The notes under the pieces were generated by a model. The model was given only the letters and a program-made list of their open reading frames with translations. It was not told the origin of the DNA and ran no database searches. 64,000 nucleotides of DNA from contig NZ_WBZB01000004.1 of the NCBI RefSeq assembly GCF_009017255.1, positions 124,001 to 188,000 of the forward strand, given 5' to 3'. A program made the translations under genes and the position numbers. Origin of the DNA: Alkaliphilus serpentinus (GTDB lineage: Bacteria > Bacillota > Clostridia > Peptostreptococcales > Natronincolaceae). Positions 52,300-60,611 of this stretch are shown in pieces; position 1 is the stretch's first letter, and each line of letters begins with the position of its first letter.

Positions 52300-53052
52300 C
52301 TAGGTTTCCTTTGACTCAATCATCATTTGAAGTTGTACAATTACTTCCTCAGCGTTCTCTAAAGTCTCTATTAATGTTGTGATCCACCGATCAGTAGCAC
52401 TAATTATGTCTTCTTCTAGAGATGGAGTATCAATTATTTCTTTAACATCACTGCCCTTTCCCTCATCAATATACTTAAACATACGAAGTATAGACATCAT
52501 ACTATAATTAGCATTTCTTAGAGTACGGATGACTTTTAGACGTCTAATTTCATAAGCACCATAGATTCTATAGTTATTACTGGGGCTCCTAGGAACCTTA
52601 ATTAGCCCATTTCTTTCCCAGTCTCTTAGAACATCTATGGAGATATTTAGTGAGTTAGCAACATTTTTTCTTTTTATATACGTTTCTTCCTCTACTATTG
52701 ATTCATCTTTTAGCCATTTAGATATTATTTCCAATGCTTCTTCAGCCTTAGTTAATTCATTTTGAATATGAGTTGTATAGTCATAGGCCATATCTAAAGC
52801 CTTTTTTAGCTCCCCTTGTGCCGCCTTCTTTACAATGGCTGTAGCTAAACTTCGTATGTTACCCTCTATAAAATCACATCTTAGAGCTATTCTTGCAAGA
52901 TGCATCTGCTCTAAATGATCTTCTGTATAGAGGCGGTACCCTTTACAGTTTCTAGAAACTGGTTGTAGCAATTTCCATTTTTCATACAACCTTACTGTAT
53001 TGGGATGAACGCAAACCAAATTGGCAATCTCTGACGTCTTATAATGCTTCAT
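52300..53052 (-). CDS. Regulator with two MerR-type helix-turn-helix domains
   Basis: A 250-residue protein with two MerR HTH modules: KHYKTSEIANLVCVHPNTVR and LYEKWKLLQPVSRNCKGYRL near the N-terminus, and KRKNVANSLNISIDVLRDWE and NGLIKVPRSPSNNYRIYG at about 125-170. Each is followed by a helical region, one with ALDMAYDYTTHIQNELTKAE. No effector-binding domain such as GyrI-like or heavy-metal cysteines. The double arrangement suggests binding to asymmetric or paired operators. Preceded by GGAGG. It faces the same way as the kinase gene upstream (62 bp) and may form an operon with it. Confidence 0.85.
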   Translation of the reverse strand: MKHYKTSEIANLVCVHPNTVRLYEKWKLLQPVSRNCKGYRLYTEDHLEQMHLARIALRCDFIEGNIRSLATAIVKKAAQGELKKALDMAYDYTTHIQNELTKAEEALEIISKWLKDESIVEEETYIKRKNVANSLNISIDVLRDWERNGLIKVPRSPSNNYRIYGAYEIRRLKVIRTLRNANYSMMSILRMFKYIDEGKGSDVKEIIDTPSLEEDIISATDRWITTLIETLENAEEVIVQLQMMIESKET

Positions 53053-53113
53053 GATAAAACCTCCTTACAGAATCTCATTTGTAAACAGATATTTCATAGA
53101 ATTTCGTGGTAAT

Positions 53114-53887
53114 TTATGGTGAATTTAAAAATAATTTTGTAGAAATTTTATAGTAATTCATTCGTATTAGTTCTATTAATACTTTTCCTGTGATTTCTGT
53201 AATTACTTTTAAAAACAAGGTTGAAATTTCATTAGCCATGTCGTCAACAGTAGTTTTATCTTTTCTATAGAGTATTTTTATTCCATTTTCCCTGCACTCT
53301 GTTTCTATTTGCCGATTCATTAAGACATTGGTGTCTAAAAACTTACTCCACTTTTCCTGGGGTGATGGTAGCTGTAAAATCATTTCTTTCATTGGCTGTC
53401 TTTCTTTACAATCCTCCCATATTCTAATGCAAAGATCATCTTCAATCTTGATACAGCATATTTGATGTGCATCTAGCACTCTTGCAAGGATTGCTGGATT
53501 TGTTATACCTCCATCTACTAATATAGCTTTGTCCCGATCTATTTCTTGTACATCCTCAGAAAACAAACTTAATTGTTCAACAGTTAAAGCAACATTAAAT
53601 TCGTTATTTTCTTCCCATGAAGAAAAAGATAGGGCCCAATTCAATGGATTTTCAGCAAAAAACCATTCCCTACTTGCGGGATGTAGTTCCTTCGAATACC
53701 TTCTTATATACTTGTCAAAAATATATTCATCCAAATCATAGTATAACATTTTAAATTTTGAAGCAATTGTCTTGCCAACTGTACTTTTCCCTGAACAAGA
53801 ACCCCCAACAATCCAGAAGATATTTTTTCGATTTTTTAGTACCTTGCGGGCTTCATTCAATAAACTTTCATTAAGATGATATCTCAC
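53114..53887 (-). CDS. P-loop kinase-like protein (shikimate kinase-like)
   Basis: A 257-residue P-loop protein: Walker A IVGGSCSGKSTVGKTIAS (about 27-44) and a DYD-type acid site YYDLDEYIFDKY. A lid-like region has LCIRIWEDCKERQPM. Overall length and order are like AAA-type small-molecule kinases, nearer to shikimate/gluconate kinases than to protein kinases. The C-terminus (about 225-257) is hydrophobic and unlike those families; substrate unknown. It is followed by the double-MerR gene; together they look like a small imported module. Confidence 0.6.
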   Translation of the reverse strand: MRYHLNESLLNEARKVLKNRKNIFWIVGGSCSGKSTVGKTIASKFKMLYYDLDEYIFDKYIRRYSKELHPASREWFFAENPLNWALSFSSWEENNEFNVALTVEQLSLFSEDVQEIDRDKAILVDGGITNPAILARVLDAHQICCIKIEDDLCIRIWEDCKERQPMKEMILQLPSPQEKWSKFLDTNVLMNRQIETECRENGIKILYRKDKTTVDDMANEISTLFLKVITEITGKVLIELIRMNYYKISTKLFLNSP

Positions 53888-54085
53888 ATATATACCCCCC
53901 TTTTATATAATTAGTCAGCTATTTAATTATACTTTTATATGCAACCCTGGTGGTTTACTGGAGGGTTAAAAAAAGCGCTATTATTTATGGTATGGTTCAT
54001 CATTATTAAACCTTAATAAGTCTAATGATTCAATAATATAATCAATTCCAATCTGATTACATTTCTATGTAAGACATTAATAAAA

Positions 54086-54133
54086 TAGGGTATTAAGCTT
54101 AAAGTCATTAATGAAATCAAGCTCAATACCCTA
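54086..54133. terminator. Bidirectional hairpin in the 53.9-54.5 kb gap
   Basis: TAGGGTATTAAGCTT and AAGCTCAATACCCTA form a long stem with a loop of about 18 bases; cactttttat follows on the plus strand and TTTTATTAATG on the minus strand. It sits alone in a 647-bp gap that otherwise contains only relic B and no complete gene. Confidence 0.6.
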
Positions 54134-54315
54134 CACTTTTTATATTATAGTCTATTATAGGCTTTAGACTATTTATTTTTTGTTTTTATTAATATTTGCT
54201 ATTAATCCCAACACTTTTGATATCATATGCCGATGCTATAAAGTGCAATTGTTTTTGGTTATAGATCTAGGTTTATGTGTATACGTCTCCAATTAAATCG
54301 GGAGGACGTTGTCAA

Positions 54316-54412
54316 TTAGTTTGAATGACGTATTGATGCTTGTGCGGCAGCTATCCAAATAGACCAATTGTCGTTTTTCGCATTGTGGAACACTTTTAAA
54401 TTTCGTTCTTAT
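54316..54412 (-). pseudogene. Relic B of a repeated small gene
   Basis: About 31 codons in the minus frame: ERNLKVFHNAKNDNWSIWIA, then AAQASIRHSN and TAA. No start or ribosome site; an in-frame stop lies directly upstream. Core KVFHNAKNDNWSIWIAAAQA parallels relic A. A hairpin gcatcctttcaaaggatgc lies nearby at 54466-54484. Confidence 0.6.
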
Positions 54413-54534
54413 ACTTTCATAACTAGTCTTTCCAATCAAAGTCTCTTGTTAATGTAGTGCTTCTCGCATCCTTTCAAAGGATGCTTTCTATATATAGAAT
54501 ACCTTATAAATTTTATTAGTGTGAAATTTTATAG

Positions 54535-55278
54535 TTATTGAATCTTTGGATTGATAGGGCGTGTTTGAGAGATATCATTATTCCCGTCAAAGAAATGTTT
54601 CATTCCTCTGACTAAAGAGTCATCTTCCAATACACTCCATAGATGATACCCTAAATCTTCACGCTTAAGTAAAACCTCTTCTAAAACCTGCACAGTACCA
54701 AAATCCTTAAGTTCATGAGCACGTGCAATCGTTTTTCTTAACATATGTTGAATTTTTATTTCATGCTCAAGGTCATTACGTAAAAAGTCACGCATCGTAT
54801 ATCGACCTTCAACTTCATGTTTGATATAAGATAATTCATGTTGTGTCACAGGATGTGCCGTAGGGACGACCCCTAATCTTGCTACTCGCTCACCGACTTT
54901 ATCGATATGATCCTGTGTAACATCAATATGTTCGTCTAACAAGTGATGCAAACTTAAGAAGGACTCTGCTCCCTCCGTTAACCAGTGATGCTTTGTATAT
55001 TGGTGTAACGCGACATTTAAAGCGCATAAGTGATCATCAAGCATTAGCCCCATTTCTAAACGAACATCAGCTGGAAGACTGATCCCAGACCCTTCAGATC
55101 TTACGGTTCTTGGCTCCTGACGTAAAACCATGTTTTGTGGGTGGTTTGTTGTATGTCCTGGCATAGTTGTGTCAAAACCAGATTTTGATAATTTGAAGTC
55201 ATCTTGAAACTCACTTACGTTTTGTTTAACCTTCTTAAAGTCCTCGTTCAAAATCTCATTACTATTTTCATTTTGCAT
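54535..55278 (-). CDS. Dps-family ferritin-like protein
   Basis: A 247-residue protein with a low-complexity N-terminal tail of about 70 residues (NEILNEDFKKVKQNVSEFQD, then a Pro/Gln-rich part), followed by a Dps four-helix core. The core has LDDHLCALNVALHQYTKHHW, SLHHLLDEHIDVTQDHIDKV, then GERVARLGVVPTAHP, with the ferroxidase His/Asp/Glu positions. It protects DNA from iron and peroxide damage. Length is longer than the usual 160-180 because of the tail; the tail may bind DNA. GAGGTGG ribosome site. Nothing else is co-transcribed. Confidence 0.85.
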   Translation of the reverse strand: MQNENSNEILNEDFKKVKQNVSEFQDDFKLSKSGFDTTMPGHTTNHPQNMVLRQEPRTVRSEGSGISLPADVRLEMGLMLDDHLCALNVALHQYTKHHWLTEGAESFLSLHHLLDEHIDVTQDHIDKVGERVARLGVVPTAHPVTQHELSYIKHEVEGRYTMRDFLRNDLEHEIKIQHMLRKTIARAHELKDFGTVQVLEEVLLKREDLGYHLWSVLEDDSLVRGMKHFFDGNNDISQTRPINPKIQ

Positions 55279-55529
55279 GTTTCCACCTCTTAATCTTTTA
55301 TATAATTAATTATCCTGCTTAATTTTTCCCTTTTCAGCATGAATTATGAATAAGAGAAGAAAGAAGAATTTATTTTAGATAGAATCACATATGTAAGAAA
55401 GATTAAAATTTTATTCAAGGTTTAAGAACAAAAAACAAATCGAATTAGAGAAAAAGATACTTTTATTTTGTGAATTTAGCAGGTAATTGTCTCTTTTTTA
55501 TTTTCATGATAGTAGATAGTTTTTTTCAC

Positions 55530-55544
55530 TTATATTTATTATAG
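55530..55544. promoter_or_regulatory. PerR-box-like palindrome upstream of dps
   Basis: TTATATTTATTATAG matches the PerR consensus TTATAATNATTATAA at 13 of 15 positions. It is about 250 bp before the dps ATG, so a long leader or a distant promoter is needed. Dps genes are often PerR-controlled. Weak because AT-rich sequence gives chance matches. Confidence 0.3.
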
Positions 55545-55673
55545 CATCCCTCGATACAAGCGCTAATATTAAAACAACAAATCAGACCAAACACGGTTTT
55601 TTACTATTATGGAACAATTTTGTAATCATCACATTTTTAAACTTCTCAGCTTCTTCGATAAAATCTATATCGG
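55545..55673 (-). other. Relic C and gap before dps
   Basis: The noncoding gap 55279-55673 includes a plus-strand stretch (55583-55613, cagaccaaac to ttttttactattatgg) with strong similarity to relics A and B (shared cagacca and tttactattatg). Read on the minus strand it gives KLFHNSKKPCLV and a stop. Thus a third, shorter copy of the same small gene. No other feature seen except the PerR-like site. Confidence 0.4.
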
Positions 55674-56003
55674 CTACACTGTACGAATCAAAATCATATA
55701 GCATGCTGTTCCAAGAAAAATACTGAGAAAAGCATTCCTTTTTTTGACATGTATAGCTACAACAATGCCAACTGAAAGTAATTCCACTATTCCAAACGGA
55801 AAGGTATTCAAGTCAATGTTCCTTAGACAGTAAACCACTAATATAATCATTATAGAAGCAGGTAAAACTGTACCAAGATAGTGAACGGTTTTGGGAAGTT
55901 CATTCATTCCACCAAACAAAAGGTAGGGTATAGCACGAGTGAGGCCTGTTATTGACGCGACTACAATAAGGACTGCAACAGAAAATCCATAATCAGTTGT
56001 CAT
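55674..56003 (-). CDS. azlD: AzlD, branched-chain amino acid exporter small subunit
   Basis: A 109-residue AzlD-family protein with four hydrophobic segments: VAVLIVVASITGLTRAIPYL, TVLPASIMIILVVYCL, LLSVGIVVAIHV and FLSIFLGTACYMIL. AzlCD exports branched-chain amino acids and related compounds such as azaleucine. The partner AzlC upstream is truncated, so the pair is probably inactive. The gene overlaps azlC by 11 bases. Confidence 0.85.
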   Translation of the reverse strand: MTTDYGFSVAVLIVVASITGLTRAIPYLLFGGMNELPKTVHYLGTVLPASIMIILVVYCLRNIDLNTFPFGIVELLSVGIVVAIHVKKRNAFLSIFLGTACYMILIRTV

Positions 56004-56352
56004 TACTCATTCCTCCCATTTGAATATCTATTCGTTCCCTCATTATGGTTAGTAAAATTAAACTCACTGATAATGCAGGAAGTATAAAGTAGTCTGCTCC
56101 TAATAGAATATAAAATGCAATGGCACTTGTAAAACCAGTGATTACAGGGATATGGGAATCTACTTGATGCCATTGATTGACACAGACCACAACAAAAAAT
56201 GCCGTAGCAGAAAATTCAACTCCCCTCATATCAAGGGGTAGCATTTCACCAGCCAAAGCCCCCATTGTGCAACTGAAAGCCCATAACACATGACATATGA
56301 GAGCTACCTTTTCCTTACCATATATACTAGCAAATGAAAATACGCCATACAA
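55993..56352 (-). pseudogene. azlC: Truncated azlC (N-terminal half missing)
   Basis: Only 119 residues of an AzlC protein that is normally near 230 long: SIYGKEKVALICHVLWAF, MGALAGEMLPLDMRGVEFSA, TAFFVVVCVNQWHQVDSH, and a hydrophobic end LPALSVSLILLTIMRERI match the C-terminal half of the family. The N-terminal helices are gone; the readable start (TTG) lies inside the MocR-gene terminator hairpin. A deletion that fused the terminator to azlC seems the likely cause. Confidence 0.8.
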
Positions 56353-56371
56353 TGCAATAATTGTATGGCGT
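56342..56371 (-). terminator. Terminator of the MocR gene, overlapping azlC fragment
   Basis: ACGCCATACAAT and ATTGTATGGCGT make a 12-bp perfect stem with a six-base loop. On the minus strand it comes 12 bases after the MocR stop and is followed by ATTTTCATTT. It also contains the apparent start of the azlC fragment. Confidence 0.7.
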
Positions 56372-56382
56372 ACAATTTCATT

Positions 56383-57774
56383 TTATTGTTCTATTGACCT
56401 AATCAAATTCCTCAAGATTATCAAGCCTTTTTCTAACTCTTTTATGGTTTCAGGTGCAGCAATAGACAAACGAACTGCTTTTTCAGGATTACTATTGCCA
56501 ACAGTAAATCGATCTGCCCCATATACTTGAACACCATGCTTCAATGCCAATGCTTCAAAGTCTGTAGCTGATATTTTGCCTGGTAGCTTCAGCCACCTAA
56601 AAATACAAGTATTTTCACCAAGACAATCATATTCAGATAAATAATAATTAACCAGTTGGTTTCTATCAATTGTATGCTTTCGGTGACTCTCAATAACTCC
56701 ATCTATTTGATTTGATACAATCATACGCGCAGCTAATTCTGCCATCAATGGAGCAACAGATATATTCATATTATAAAGGGCATTTGACAGAAGCTTTTTA
56801 TACCTTTCTGGAGCTGATATATAAGCTAAACGTAGGCCAGGACCAATGGCTTTAGACATACTGGCTATATAGATAGTATGTTCTGGTGCAAATGATGCTA
56901 CAGCCGGTAATGGTTTTTCATGCATTAGACTATAAGCAGCATCCTCTATGATGAAAATATCGTATTCTTTTGCAATTCTAGCTAATGCTTTTCTGCCTTC
57001 GATGGACATGGTATGGGTAGTTGGATTTTGATAGTCTGGTATCAAGTAAATACCCTTTAGATTCTCATTTTTACAAGCATACATCAGCGCATCTTGGTTC
57101 ATTTCTAGCCCTTCATTTTTGAGTGGTACAAGTTGAACACCAAGCATGCTTGCTGATGTTTTTAATCCAGAGTAAGTATGGGGATCAGTACCAATCTTAT
57201 CTCCATGCTGACATAAGCCAATAAGAGTAGCTGTGATAGCATTTTGACCGCCACTAGCAAATAAAATATTTTTAACCTCTGTAACAAACCCACCCTTAGA
57301 GATAAATTTTACTGCAGCATCTTTCTGCCATTGCACATCTCCAGATCTACTATAGCTGAAGCATTTTATAAAGTCAGATTCAATTACAATGTTTTTTAAT
57401 TGTAGCATAAGTGGTTCGTAAGAGGCTGGCTCTGGAATAGTAGCACCCATTTCGATAATGTTCTTTGGTTTTCCATCAGTAAGCAAGTAAGCATTGGAAA
57501 GGGCATCAAAAGAAACAAACGTTCCACTTCCCACAGTTGTGCTTAATAAACCTTTTAAAATACACACCTTAAAAGCTTTTGAAACAGTACTTACATTTAT
57601 GTCTAAAAAATCAGCTAATTCTCTATAGGGTGGCAATTTAGTTCCTGGAACTAACCTGCCGCTTATAATATCCTGTTCCAGTTGATTTGCTAATGAAAAA
57701 TATAGTGGTTTAATTGTTTTATCTAAGACAGGTTTCCAAGACATGGGATAATTTTCAAATGAATTTACAGGCAT
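56383..57774 (-). CDS. MocR-type GntR regulator with aminotransferase domain
   Basis: A 463-residue transcription factor. The N-terminal GntR winged helix is visible: LANQLEQDIISGRLVPGTKL, PPYRELADFLDINVSTVSKA. The C-terminal fold-type I aminotransferase-like domain (about 120-463) has ASGGQNAITATLIGLCQHGD, then a PLP lysine in YIASMSKAIGPGLRLAYIS (Lys at about 312). Such MocR proteins sense PLP or aminated ligands. Its location just before azlC suggests it controls amino acid export, but the operon appears broken. AGGAAGGATG ribosome site. Confidence 0.9.
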   Translation of the reverse strand: MPVNSFENYPMSWKPVLDKTIKPLYFSLANQLEQDIISGRLVPGTKLPPYRELADFLDINVSTVSKAFKVCILKGLLSTTVGSGTFVSFDALSNAYLLTDGKPKNIIEMGATIPEPASYEPLMLQLKNIVIESDFIKCFSYSRSGDVQWQKDAAVKFISKGGFVTEVKNILFASGGQNAITATLIGLCQHGDKIGTDPHTYSGLKTSASMLGVQLVPLKNEGLEMNQDALMYACKNENLKGIYLIPDYQNPTTHTMSIEGRKALARIAKEYDIFIIEDAAYSLMHEKPLPAVASFAPEHTIYIASMSKAIGPGLRLAYISAPERYKKLLSNALYNMNISVAPLMAELAARMIVSNQIDGVIESHRKHTIDRNQLVNYYLSEYDCLGENTCIFRWLKLPGKISATDFEALALKHGVQVYGADRFTVGNSNPEKAVRLSIAAPETIKELEKGLIILRNLIRSIEQ

Positions 57775-57856
57775 TCTATCACATCCTTCCTATCACACAA
57801 TTATATGATTGCATGGCAGATGAGGCAAGAATTATTCTAAAAAAGTTAGTAAATGT

Positions 57857-57892
57857 AAGGTGCTGGACATTTTAAAATGATTCCAACACCTT
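57857..57892. terminator. Hairpin downstream of ppdK
   Basis: AAGGTGCTGGACATTTT and AAAATGATTCCAACACCTT form a 16- to 17-bp imperfect stem. The strongest T-tract (tttttt) is on the plus side, but on the minus side ACATTTAC follows, so it could end ppdK only partly. No plus-strand gene explains it. Confidence 0.5.
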
Positions 57893-57964
57893 TTTTATAG
57901 TATTATTAGTATTAAATAATGTTTGGTTGTAAAGCTTTAGTTAAGAATTACATTATTTAAAATC

Positions 57965-60598
57965 CTACTTCAATTGGTCTTTTGAGTTAATCGCCGCCTG
58001 GGCTGCTGCCAATCTTGCAATTGGAACTCTGAAGGGTGAACAGGAAACATAATCAAGGCCAAGTAAATGACAGAACTCTATGGAATTAGGTTCTCCACCA
58101 TGCTCTCCACAAATCCCTAGCTTAATATTGGGTCTAGCTTTTTTGCCAAGCTCCACTGCTATCTCCATTAATTTACCTACACCTGTTCTATCAATCCTTT
58201 GGAAGGGGTCCTTTTCTAAAATAGCCTTATCTATATATTCCTTAATAAAGGATCCTGCGTCATCCCTAGAAAAACCATAGGCCATTTGAGTTAAATCATT
58301 GGTTCCAAAGGAGAAAAACTCTGCTTCCTTGGCAATAATATCTGCGGTAACACAAGCTCTAGGAATTTCAATCATGGTTCCAATTAAGTATTGAACACTG
58401 GTACCTTTTTCTTCAAAAACCTCATCGGCTGTTTTAATGATCAGCTCCTTAACAAACTCCAGCTCCTTTACCTCTCCCACTAAGGGAACCATGATTTCTG
58501 GAATGACCTCTAAGCCCCTTTCTACCTTGGCTATCACAGCTGCTTCAATAATGGCCTGCACCTGCATTTGATAAATTTCTGGATAGGTTATTGCCAATCT
58601 ACAGCCCCTGTGGCCCAGCATTGGGTTGAATTCTTTTAGATCATTAACCACTTCCTTCAACTGCTGATAGGAAATCTCCATTGTTTGGGCTAAGGCCTTA
58701 ACATCTTCATCCTCATGGGGTAAAAACTCATGTAGAGGAGGATCCAAGAGTCTTATTGTTACGGGTCTTTCACCCATAACCTCAAATATTTCTAAGAAAT
58801 CCTGCCTTTGCATTGGCAATAGCTGTTGAAGGGCGTTTTTCCTTTGTTCAATGGTTCTAGAAACAATCATCTGTCTAACCACTGGAATTCTAGTGTCCTC
58901 GAAAAACATATGCTCTGTTCTACATAAACCTATTCCCTCTGCACCAAACTCAATTGCTTGGCGGGTATCCCTTGGGGTATCAGCATTGGTTCTTATTTTC
59001 AGCCGTCTAAAGTCATCTGCCCACTTCATATATACTTCAAAATTACCGGATAATTGAGGGTTTTGTGTTTTGATTTCACCTGTAAAGATTTCTCCAGTGT
59101 TCCCATTCAGGGATATGTAATCCCCCTCATGAAACACCTGATCTCTAACCTTAAATTGCTTTATAGCCTCATGGATTTTTACCTCACCTGCACCAGCAAC
59201 ACAGCATTTACCCATTCCCCTTGCCACTACTGCTGCATGGGAGGTCATTCCACCACGGGCAGTTAATATCCCAACGGAAGCCACCATTCCTTCTATATCC
59301 TCCGGGGATGTTTCGTGTCGAACCAAAATGGCCTTTTCTCCGCTGGCATTGGCCTTTACTACGTCTTCAGGAGAGAAATAAACCCTTCCTGAAGCGGCAC
59401 CAGCAGAGGCTGGTAGTCCCTTTGTGATAATTTCAGCCTTTTCCAGTTCTCTCTCATCAAAGGTAGGATGTAAAAGCTGATCTAATTGTTGGGGCTCTAC
59501 CCTCATAATAGCTTCCTTCTTAGAAATTAAGCCTTCATGAACCATATCTACCGCTATATTGATGGCGGCATGGGTGGTTCGCTTTCCATTTCGAGTTTGA
59601 AGAATAAATAGATTACCCTTCTCAATAGTAAACTCAATATCCTGCATATCTCTATAATGATCTTCAAGAATTCCACAAACCTCTACGAAGCTTTGATAGG
59701 CATTGGGCATTCTTTCCTGCAGATCCTTAATTTCCTTTGGTGTACGGATTCCTGCAACAACATCCTCTCCCTGGGCATTCATTAAGAATTCTCCAAAAAG
59801 AACCTTCTCCCCATTGGAGGGATTCCGTGTAAAGGCTACCCCAGTACCGGATGTTTCTCCCATATTTCCAAAGACCATCATTTGCACATTTACAGCTGTG
59901 CCTAAGTGCTCTGGAATATCATTGATTTTACGATAAACCTTGGCCCTTGGGTTATTCCAAGATTTAAAAACTGCTTCTATGGCCATTAATAACTGTTGTC
60001 TTACATCCTGCGGAAATTCTTCTCCTGTCTCCTTTAAGGTGATCTTTTTAAAATCCTCCACTAGATGTTTCAAATCCTCACTGGTAAGATCAATATCCAG
60101 TTCAACATTTCTACTTTCCTTAAGCTTTTCCATTGCATGCTCAAACTTGTATTTCTTGATTTGCAACACTACATCTCCGAACATCTGAATAAATCTTCTA
60201 TAGCTATCATAGGCAAATCGATGGTTATTGGTGGCCTTTGCTAACCCCTCCACCGATTGATCGTTTAATCCAAGATTCAAAATGGTGTCCATCATCCCAG
60301 GCATGGAGAAGACAGCTCCGGATCTTACAGAAACCAATAAAGGATTATTTACATCTCCGAATACCTTACCTGAGACCGTTTCTATACTCTGTAAATGCTT
60401 AAAAATTTCCTCCTTAAGCTCCTCCCAGAGGGTTGATCCTTTTTTATAGTAGGCGTTACAAGCTTCAGTGGTTACAGTGAATCCATGGGGAACAGGTAGT
60501 CCTATTTTGGTCATCTCAGCTAAGTTTGCCCCTTTACCCCCCAATAAAGGCTTCATTTCCTTTGAACCCTCTTTAAAGTCATATACAAATTTCTCCAT
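57965..60598 (-). CDS. ppdK: PpdK, pyruvate, phosphate dikinase
   Basis: Interconverts pyruvate, ATP and phosphate with PEP, AMP and PPi. Length is 877. N-terminal ATP-grasp (GGKGANLAEMTKIGLPVPHG; SGAVFSMPGMMDTILNLGLN), central phosphohistidine domain GGMTSHAAVVARGMGKCCVA with catalytic His (about 455), C-terminal PEP/pyruvate TIM barrel with CGEHGGEP and catalytic Cys. The ATG at 60598 has GGAGGGTG upstream; an ORF start 13 codons earlier overlaps the previous gene. It lies 14 bases after its regulator gene. It probably supplies PEP for glyconeogenesis or works in pyruvate metabolism in this anaerobe. Confidence 0.96.
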   Translation of the reverse strand: MEKFVYDFKEGSKEMKPLLGGKGANLAEMTKIGLPVPHGFTVTTEACNAYYKKGSTLWEELKEEIFKHLQSIETVSGKVFGDVNNPLLVSVRSGAVFSMPGMMDTILNLGLNDQSVEGLAKATNNHRFAYDSYRRFIQMFGDVVLQIKKYKFEHAMEKLKESRNVELDIDLTSEDLKHLVEDFKKITLKETGEEFPQDVRQQLLMAIEAVFKSWNNPRAKVYRKINDIPEHLGTAVNVQMMVFGNMGETSGTGVAFTRNPSNGEKVLFGEFLMNAQGEDVVAGIRTPKEIKDLQERMPNAYQSFVEVCGILEDHYRDMQDIEFTIEKGNLFILQTRNGKRTTHAAINIAVDMVHEGLISKKEAIMRVEPQQLDQLLHPTFDERELEKAEIITKGLPASAGAASGRVYFSPEDVVKANASGEKAILVRHETSPEDIEGMVASVGILTARGGMTSHAAVVARGMGKCCVAGAGEVKIHEAIKQFKVRDQVFHEGDYISLNGNTGEIFTGEIKTQNPQLSGNFEVYMKWADDFRRLKIRTNADTPRDTRQAIEFGAEGIGLCRTEHMFFEDTRIPVVRQMIVSRTIEQRKNALQQLLPMQRQDFLEIFEVMGERPVTIRLLDPPLHEFLPHEDEDVKALAQTMEISYQQLKEVVNDLKEFNPMLGHRGCRLAITYPEIYQMQVQAIIEAAVIAKVERGLEVIPEIMVPLVGEVKELEFVKELIIKTADEVFEEKGTSVQYLIGTMIEIPRACVTADIIAKEAEFFSFGTNDLTQMAYGFSRDDAGSFIKEYIDKAILEKDPFQRIDRTGVGKLMEIAVELGKKARPNIKLGICGEHGGEPNSIEFCHLLGLDYVSCSPFRVPIARLAAAQAAINSKDQLK

Positions 60599-60611
60599 AT
60601 GCACCCTCCTA

